Of a DNA stretch of 64,000 bases, positions 56,346-64,000 are shown piece by piece (position 1 is the first letter of the stretch; every line of letters begins with the position of its first letter). A program made the translations under genes and the position numbers. Source of the DNA: Chrysomallon squamiferum (lineage: Eukaryota > Mollusca > Gastropoda > Neomphalida > Peltospiridae); NCBI GenBank assembly GCA_012295275.1, contig CM022666.1:15008440-15072439 (forward strand). The letters run 5' to 3'. The notes under the pieces were generated by a model, which was not told where the DNA came from, did no database searches, and was given only the letters and a program-made list of their open reading frames with translations.

Positions 56346-57123
56346 CACTAAATTTTACTTTAAGCATGTCAGATTAACTTTCTGATAGTTATCTGATAAC
56401 ATTAATGCAAACAGAGGGAAAAAAAAATTAACTGACAAATTTATGCAAAATTATGCACTAAATTTAACAAAATATCTTCGTTCTTTCATTTTTTTAACCA
56501 TTAACCGGAAATAAACGATCAACATTTCCGTATAAAAATATTATTTTTCTAGTTTCGTATTAAAATAAGAAAAGTAAGTTTAATTTACAATAATATAGCT
56601 GCTGTATTTTCTATAATTAAATTAATATTATTTATCTGAATTTTAAAATTCCAATGAAAAAACATGTATTTTAAAAGGATCCAAGTGAAAACCGTAACCG
56701 ACGTTTGAAACCTGTATTATTTTTATTGTCACTGGGAAAATATTGACTGTCGGACCGTATGATATTAACATGTTTCTTCTTTTTTATACTGATTTGTAAT
56801 TTCAATTTTAAAATTCTTATTTGCAATGCTTCTTTAGTTGATATTTATCACCAGAATGTTTATCTGACCACTAAATTACCACTATCAGACTGTAAGATAC
56901 ATTAACTTTAAGGTAAACCATAATATATTAATAAACAAATTAATATCTTCTAATGAAATATATTTCACGACTGATGTCATTTAATTTGAACATTTTGATT
57001 TGCATTAATATGCTTAATGTAGAAAAAAGATTTCCTATGGTACTTTATTAATGGTGGTTTGATGTTCTTTTCGGTTATTTATCAGGTCGCAACCTTTCAT
57101 TAACTTTACTTAGGATTTACAAA

Positions 57124-58016
57124 ATGGGCGATAATCCCAAAGGTTCGGTAGTTATAACTGTTTAAATTATTTTTCCACGACTGTGAATTATTGTATTATT
57201 GCAGTCTGGATTTATTAACTTTAAAAATATTATGCATTGACTAACACTTGCAACAGTCTTAAATTAAGTTAAACAAATAATAATTTGCAGGCATGTTGAA
57301 ATGGTATTTGAAGTAAGAATCAGAATGGGGGCTAACTAGTATCTTTGTACATACATTTTGGATAGAATGTGTCCGGAGCAGTAAATACGAGATAGGGAAA
57401 TCAGGGAGATAATAGAAAGAGAAGAAAAATAAAATATTACCTAAATATATATATTTTTTTTCACGTTCCTGATGCAAATGTTTTATTACTTGTACGATGA
57501 CGTAGTATTATAAATTAATACTGATCTAATAATAATTAATATAGTCATATAATAATATATATTATATACAAAACGATTATCTTAAGGGTATAAATAATAT
57601 TACTGTATTGTTACTCAGCATGGAGAAGCAAAACTTTATCCTCAAAATACAGATGACTTAGCAGCAATAGCTTATTCAGTGCAAGAAGCCTGTACATAAA
57701 AACTGATTTTGTTATTATTTGTTGAGAAATATTTTATCTTTTAATATCACAATATGATATGTATTTGATACAATTTGTAGAATAAAATAGACTAATATTA
57801 TTGAAACCATTCTTATTTGCTATATAAATTTTCACAGTAATATGATGACAAAACTGTACTTCTTATTTTGTTTTACAGTATTCTTTTTGAAGTGTAGTGT
57901 TCAGAAATATGCCTGGGGTAAGATTGGAGAGGAGAGTGAAGTTGCCAGATTGGCTCGTTGTGCAGATCCAGCATTTACTATAAAACCAGATGAAGCATAT
58001 GCTGAGGTGTGCATTT

Positions 58017-58052
<36 letters not shown>

Positions 58053-59104
58053 CCTATCCCTCTCCCTCTACCTATCTATCTCTACCTACAAAATATTTAG
58101 ATTTTCCTGTAATATAAGCTGCTGTAATTGATAATTTATCTACATAACAATGATCTTTCATGCACCAAACATAGGTAACATTCAGAATGTGTGTGTGTGG
58201 GTGTGGGTGTGTGGGTGGGGGTGGGTGGTTTCATGGCAGAACCACTTAAATTCGTAATATTGCAAAATTACATTTTTCCAGTTAATTTTTAATGCTTCAT
58301 GTTACAGCAGGGTTACATTTCACTTATCTGATTTTAAGACTTTACATTTTAGTTAGCTGCAGAGTTCTTTAACCTTCAAGATTGAAATATTTTTACAAAT
58401 TTCAGCTGTGGATGGGAACTCATCCCAATGGCCCATCAATGGTGGATATCGAGGGTAAAAGCCACGAGTCACTGGGTGACTGGATCAAAAGGAATCCAGA
58501 TAGCCTTGGATCTGAGGCGAAAACATACTTCAATGGAGAACTGTCATTCCTGTTCAAAGTCCTTTCAGTAAACACGTCCCTCTCAGTCCAAGCTCATCCT
58601 CATAAGGTGATTTGATGATATCCGTATGTAAATCAAAAAACATTTTACTGATAAAACCTGCACACCGATAGCAGTCTTTAAATTTATTTTCTACATGTGT
58701 ATACTTCAACAAAAGGATTTTAATTTTATTGTTATTGCTTGTATATTTTAAGGTACATGCAGCCCAACTGCACCAAAAGTTCCCTGATTTGTATAAAGAC
58801 AGTAACCATAAACCAGAAATGGCGATAGCCTTGACACCTTTTCAGGGTCTCTGTGGGTTTCGACCTATTGTTGAAGTAGCCAAGTTCATGACAGGTATCA
58901 AATTATTTTTTATTAATATTTTACAAGTGTTTCTGTCAGAAAAGTTGGTTAGTATTTAAGTGTGCTGCTGAATTTATTATGATGTCTGTGTTTGTTTTAA
59001 TCAAAGATCAGTATATCTTCTTTTTTTTTTGCTTAACTGAATAACTTGCTTTAATACTTAAGATTAAAATTAGTTCATAATTTACTCACTAATATAAGTT
59101 TGTA

Positions 59105-59165
<61 letters not shown>

Positions 59166-61845
59166 TTTCAAATTTTGAATGGGTAAGAAAATTCCTTTAT
59201 TCTTCCATATGTGTTTTAGATATTGCTCCATATGGATTTTTCAGGATCGCTGATATTTCCCATCTAATGAAAATTGCATATAAATAACTCATTGCCTTTC
59301 ATAAGTAAGATGTAGCCCATGTTTCTCTCTTTACATCTAGTAACCATTAATACTAAAAGAAGTAAAATGTATTTTTCATCCATATAATTTTTTTTCCCTA
59401 TCTTTTATAAAATACTTTTTTTATTCAAATGTTTTTTTTTTTTAATAGAAATTGATGAATTTCGAAATGTGGTTGGGAACAACAATGCAATAAAGCTGAT
59501 CACCGCCAGTCGCAGCATGGACATGGTCATGCATCGACAGGTGATGAAAGAGTGTTTCCATGGTATGATGACACAACAGAAGGATGTGGTGAAGAAAGCA
59601 CTGGAAAGTCTCGTCGCTAAGGTTAAAACTCCTGGTTAGTAACTGTAACAACGTTCTCAACACATTCTGTAGTCTGTGGTTGCATGCAAAACAATTCAGC
59701 AATGACCATTTGAGTTGTGAAAAAGAAAAACCAGTTATTAGTGGGCTGTTATTTTCTGATTAGCAAGAACAAGTTTTTTTTATGTCGACAAACCCATAAC
59801 CTGGAAAATGTACCTCAAAGCTGTAGATAAACCAGTAACCATGTGAAAAGAAACCTATATGGTAAACAAAGAACTCACTAGAGATTAGGTTTGATTACAT
59901 GTAGTTCTGATTGCAGCTTGCACCTTAAATGTTGTCTTAAATGTTTAGAACCTATGGGAAGGTATATATAAAATGTCACTTACTGCTGTGTTACTCTGTA
60001 TGTGATGTCAGTGACTTTTTATTACAAATACTATCATACATTTAACACATAATAACAGTTCATGTAAAATTGCTGAGTGTGTTTTTTCATTGATAAAGGT
60101 GAGGTTCTAAAAGTTGTTTTTGTCTTGTAGATGCTCACAGAACTGATGCAGATAAAAATGTTGACAAGGTGTTGTTGAAGTTGACACGTGAATTCCCTGG
60201 CGACGTTGGTGCCTTTGCTATCTACTTCCTCAACATCATCACACTGGCTCCTGGTGAGGCAATGTTCCTCGAAGCTAACCTGCCTCATGCCTACCTGTCT
60301 GGAGGTTTGTTTTACACATGAGTATGAACACACATGCACACGAAGTTGCACATACACATAGGCTTTGGTTATTACAGGTGTGAAAAATGCAGTTATGATT
60401 TAATATGTTAAGAGGTTGGAAAGATAGAGCATTCTTTTAAAACAATTAACAGTAGCGTCACGTAAACCATCAGCTTTTAATTTGGTCCTTACATTTATTT
60501 TATTAAAAGGTTTATGAATTAGTCCATTGTGTGTTCTTTAGAATGATTTTAATTTGCCACACACATTTAGCAGAAACACAGCATGGTTAAAATCCTGTTT
60601 CTAACAGTGTTGTGAAACAAGTTATTTATTTTCAGACTATATGGAGTGCATGGCATGTTCTGACAGTGTTGTGAAACAAGTTATTTATTTTCAGACTGTA
60701 TGGAGTGCATGGCATGTTCTGACAGTGTTGTGAAACAAGTTATTTATTTTCAGACTGTATGGAGTGTATGGCATGTTCTGACAGTGTTGTGAAACAAGTT
60801 ATTTATTTTCAGACTGTATGGAGTGTATGGCATGTTCTGACAGTATTGCCAAACAAGTTATTTATTTTCAGACTGTATGGAATGTATGGCATGTTCTGAC
60901 AGTATTGCCAAACAAGTTATTTATTTTCAGACTGTATGGAGTGTATGGCATGTTCTGACAGTATTGCCAAACAAGTTATTTATTTTCAGACTGTATGGAA
61001 TGTATGGCATGTTCTGACAGTATTGCCAAACAAGTTATTTATTTTCAGACTGTATGGAGTGCATGGCATGTTCTGACAGTGTTTTCAACAAGTTATTTAT
61101 TTTCAGACTGTATGGAGTGTATGGCATGTTCTGACAACGTTGTGCGCGTGCGGTTTGACTTTTAAATATGTCGATGTCCACACACTTGTGGAGATGCTGG
61201 ACTACACTGGAAGGCCTGTTTTAAAGACAAAGTTCCCCGGTCTGGAAGAAGTCAATGACATCAAAACAACCATTTTTAAACCTTCAGTCAATGAGTTTGC
61301 AGTAGCTAGATACGAGGTAGGTAAAATTAAATAGAGTTCATGTTACTCCTGAGTACTGCTGTTCTCTCCTGAATGTATCAGTGATAAAACATTAATAAGT
61401 TATCATACATTCTCTAACTGTACCTTTTTATACTGTCAAGCAGATATAATGCTGGAGATACACAAAACTTGGGGCTCATGCCGTTAAGAAGGAGTTCCCA
61501 AATGATTTAAATTAATTTTTTTTAATAATAAATAGCTAATATTTAATGGAAAAAAAATGAAGTGCTGATTTTTTTTTATAGATGTGCCAGGATATTAAAA
61601 AAAACATTTTAACAAGAATTTTGAAACTGTTACAGGTTCCTGCTGGGAAAGATCTTCACCTGTCTGCTCTTGACAGTGCCAGTATTGCAATTTTAATACA
61701 GGGTGAAGGAAAAGCCTTGAATCGAACTCTGAATTCTCCTCTACCAGTGAAGAGAGGTTCTGTGTTCTTCATAGCAGCAAACGAAGAAGTAGTAGTGAAA
61801 ACAAGTAGTAATATTCTAGCATTCAGAGCCTACTCCGGCCTGTGA
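57124..61845 (+). CDS. MPI: Mannose-6-phosphate isomerase (type I PMI), frame broken in exon 7
   Basis: Coding exons: 57124-57142, 57879-58006, 58406-58606, 58753-58894, 59449-59634, 60131-60304, 61107-61316, 61636-61845; 422 residues if one base is discounted (human 423). The Zn2+-dependent cytosolic enzyme interconverts mannose-6-P and fructose-6-P, feeding GDP-mannose synthesis and glycosylation. The start MGDNPK joins [15 protein letters not shown]; then come [35 protein letters not shown] (metal ligands Q111, H113), [19 protein letters not shown] (E138), [12 protein letters not shown] (metal His about 278), [14 protein letters not shown] and [14 protein letters not shown]. The exon 1 donor (G|GTTCGG) is weak. 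After VVR, one extra base (61148-61151) shifts the frame; restoring the period gives [12 protein letters not shown]. Nine tandem copies of the exon 7 acceptor precede it. Confidence 0.93.
58020..58049. repeat. CT microsatellite after MPI exon 2
   Basis: About 14 CT units, 14 bp past the exon 2 donor. Confidence 0.93.
59106..59161. repeat. AT dinucleotide microsatellite, 56 bp
   Basis: About 28 uninterrupted AT units in MPI intron 4. Confidence 0.95.
60604..61134. repeat. 59-bp minisatellite: nine copies of MPI exon 7 acceptor and exon start
   Basis: Acceptor-like TTATTTATTTTCAG followed by ACTGTATGGAGTG..GGCATGTTCTGACA recurs with exon-start positions 60636, 60695, 60754, 60813, 60872, 60931, 60990, 61049 and 61107 (period 59, last step 58). 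Each unit contains a pyrimidine tract, an AG and the first 28 nt of exon 7 (DCMECMACS). Only the last opens into the rest of the exon. Confidence 0.97.
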
Positions 61846-64000
61846 ACTACTGAATTATTTAAACTTTGGGGGATAGAATCATAACCACGAGGTGTTTAGA
61901 CTTTGTCAAAGTATTGGGAAGTTAAGCTTGTTGGGTGTTTTTGTTATTTCATTTTGTTGTTGTGTGTGTCTGTCTGTTGTATCTGCTACTGGCTGGAAAT
62001 GAATAATAATCAGTTTGTTTGTCATTCGCTGTTTAAAAGAAAAATCAAGATGATTAAAAAATGAAGCAAGATTGATTCAGAGAAGAATCAGCATTGAGTC
62101 CCGTGTGAATCATGATCGATTTAGTTTGATTCGTGTCTGATTTATCTACGAATCGTAATTAACTCACAGGTGAATCAGAATTGGTTTGTAGGTCAGTCAT
62201 AATTGATTTGCAGATGAATGGAAACTGCCTCGTGTGTGAGTTTTCACAGATCAGCAGATGAATCGAGAGTTGTTCACAGACTGGTTCTTTGTAGCTCAGT
62301 TTGTAAATGAATTCTGATTCACTGGTGTGATGAGAATCGATTTTCCAGTCAGCTTCAGACACTGAATGAACAGAATATCACCAGTAGTTTAGAAAATACT
62401 CTTTATTTTTTGTTACAGCTATTTATATTATAGCTGAAAAGAATAGTAAAAATAGTTCAAATAGAAAGACTAAATCTTTTAATTTTTTTTTTTCTTTTTT
62501 TTTCTTTTCTTTTTGTGAAAATTATTATGGTGGTTGTTACTTAATAATAATGAAACTGCATACACAATTAAGTCCTGAAAAAAATTTCTTAATATTTAAA
62601 GAGAATAGAAATTAAAAAAAAATTATGAAGATCAAGATAACATTTATACTGGCAGTCCTACATGTTTTATTTTATATTTTTCTTTATTAGATTTTTACAT
62701 TCTTTATTACCTAACTGGGTTTTTTTCTCTGATTGTTATCATTACAATTTCACAGACACCATGTTAATCTATAAATGTTCAGGTTCAGCACTTGAGATAA
62801 TTATAATTAAAGATCACAGGAATATAGATAAAATTCATCTCTCTCCCACAAGAACTAATATGATTTCAGTTACTATATTATTATTATTGTTATTAAAAAA
62901 ACTGAAATATTTTTGGAATAATTAAATGTTTTAAAAATACGGATGAGTTAACAAAACAAGATATTAATAATGAAAATTACTTAACTGAGATTGACAGTGA
63001 GAGTATGTATTGTATTGTGAATTGTTTTAGTGGTCAGATTTGTATTATTATTATTATTATTATTTGTTTATTATCGAGAAGTAGATTCATTTGTGTGTTC
63101 CGTTATTATATAATTATTTAAAATGGTCACACTTATTTTATATCATTTTGACAAATATTGACACCAAACAAAATATTAGTTAAAAAAATCAAATATATAA
63201 TAATCAACTCTTAACTACTTATTATTATTTGCATATCTCACTGTCTTCTTTTCTATCTGTCTGTCTGTCTGTCTGTGTTGGAGAAATAAAGAAAAGAACA
63301 TAGGCTTGTTTACCAAAATCACCAGTTGTGACAGAAATAAGAAAGAAATGGTACACTGAATATTTTTTAAATCATTTTTTTTTTTTTTGATAAAAAAATA
63401 AAATTTAAATGTTTATAAAGATGATGATAATCAGATGAACTGTCTGTGCAAAAAGAAAGACTGCTTGACATTTTTGTTTTTGTTTTATTATCTGTTCTCA
63501 GAGATGAACGAAATGAAAATTATAAAATCATTTTAATGTCATACAATAAGTGTTTGATATATACAGTTAAGATCAATATACTGAATTAAATATAAAAATG
63601 CATGTTTTTATCTTAAATCATTTCAACAGTGATAAGCCGTACCTGTTTTCAGCTGTGTGGGTATTCTAGGCAGAACATATAAATATATAAATACTTTAAT
63701 AAATCAGTTTGTGTTATCTGTATATATAAAACACAGCAAAAACAAAGTGAACGTTACTGACATTTAAAAATGTAAAACATTATTATGCCACCATGTATAC
63801 TAGATAGCAGATTAAATAATAGAAACTGAAATGTAATAAGAAATCTTTATTCTTTGACCAAAGCCACTTTTAATACCTCAGTTAATCATAACCATTTTTG
63901 AATATATTTTATATTCCTTTTTTTAAATTATTTATTTATATTTTGGCAATCTGTTGTCTATAGTATTAGGAATGTTTGGTGTTAGCATTGGATCATACAA
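61846..64000 (+). other. MPI 3' UTR and right flank
   Basis: Follows the TGA at 61843-61845. It contains GAATCA-rich degenerate repeats (62045-62360), A+T-rich sequence, a CTGT run (63257-63275) and an AATAAA at 63285-63290, one of several possible poly(A) signals. No further gene was recognised up to the window end. Confidence 0.5.
62045..62360. repeat. GAATCA/TGATTC-rich degenerate repeat in the MPI 3' flank
   Basis: More than a dozen GAATCA, GAATCG, GATTCG and TTGATT variants occur in both orientations, some able to pair (GATTCGT at about 62130 with ACGAATC at about 62149). The region lacks a clean period. Confidence 0.6.

Noticed and set aside
57259-57477. Minus-strand 72-codon ORF in MPI intron 1
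   Set aside because: A+T-rich, no family similarity, no splice context.
60604-61134. Regular direct repeats with similar spacing, considered as a CRISPR-like array
   Set aside because: The unit is contiguous with no unique spacers, the genome is eukaryotic, and the unit is homologous to the MPI exon 7 start.
1-64000. tRNA or rRNA genes
   Set aside because: No B-box/A-box pair or rRNA core motif was noticed on either strand by eye.

Overview
This is a piece of an animal nuclear genome, very A+T-rich and full of microsatellites and minisatellites. Genes have many short exons (about 60-240 nt), GT-AG introns and the standard genetic code. The encoded proteins resemble calpain-5, Spenito/RBM15-type RRM proteins, EMSY, ENOX and mannose-6-phosphate isomerase. 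Sequence style and protein divergence suggest an invertebrate, perhaps a lophotrochozoan such as a mollusc. That is inference from memory; no search was run.

Layout from left to right: (1) 1-5.8 kb holds a 1.3-kb CTTTTA-type satellite, a GT/TATG microsatellite and the first coding exon of a calpain-5-like gene on the minus strand, whose remaining exons lie off the left edge. (2) 5.8-11 kb is mostly non-coding and microsatellite-rich. (3) 11.07-14.92 kb on the minus strand is one uninterrupted 1281-codon exon for a Spenito/RBM15-like protein with seven RRMs and no SPOC domain that I can see. (4) 19.5-35.6 kb on the plus strand is a 24-exon EMSY gene (ENT domain) whose reading frame continues into a C-terminal bromodomain. 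(5) 35.6-41.7 kb lies between two convergent genes and carries a mariner-type MITE, a 34-bp hairpin and minisatellites. (6) 41.7-54.9 kb on the minus strand is a 12-exon ENOX1/2 orthologue. (7) 57.1-61.8 kb on the plus strand is an 8-exon mannose-6-phosphate isomerase, divergent from ENOX, with a one-base frame break at the expected catalytic-arginine segment. (8) 61.8-64 kb is its 3' flank.

The reading frames were assembled exon by exon. EMSY closes at 1394 codons and ENOX at 659. MPI closes at 422 codons once the one-base break is allowed for. Splice phases agree throughout, which is the main support for the models.

The genes do not form an obvious pathway. EMSY and the RRM protein are chromatin and RNA regulators, ENOX a redox protein, MPI a sugar-phosphate isomerase. 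The most unusual observations are the EMSY-bromodomain fusion, the triplicated RRM1-RRM2 module, and a recurring pattern in which tandem minisatellites begin or end exactly at exon-intron junctions and carry copies of the splice site.
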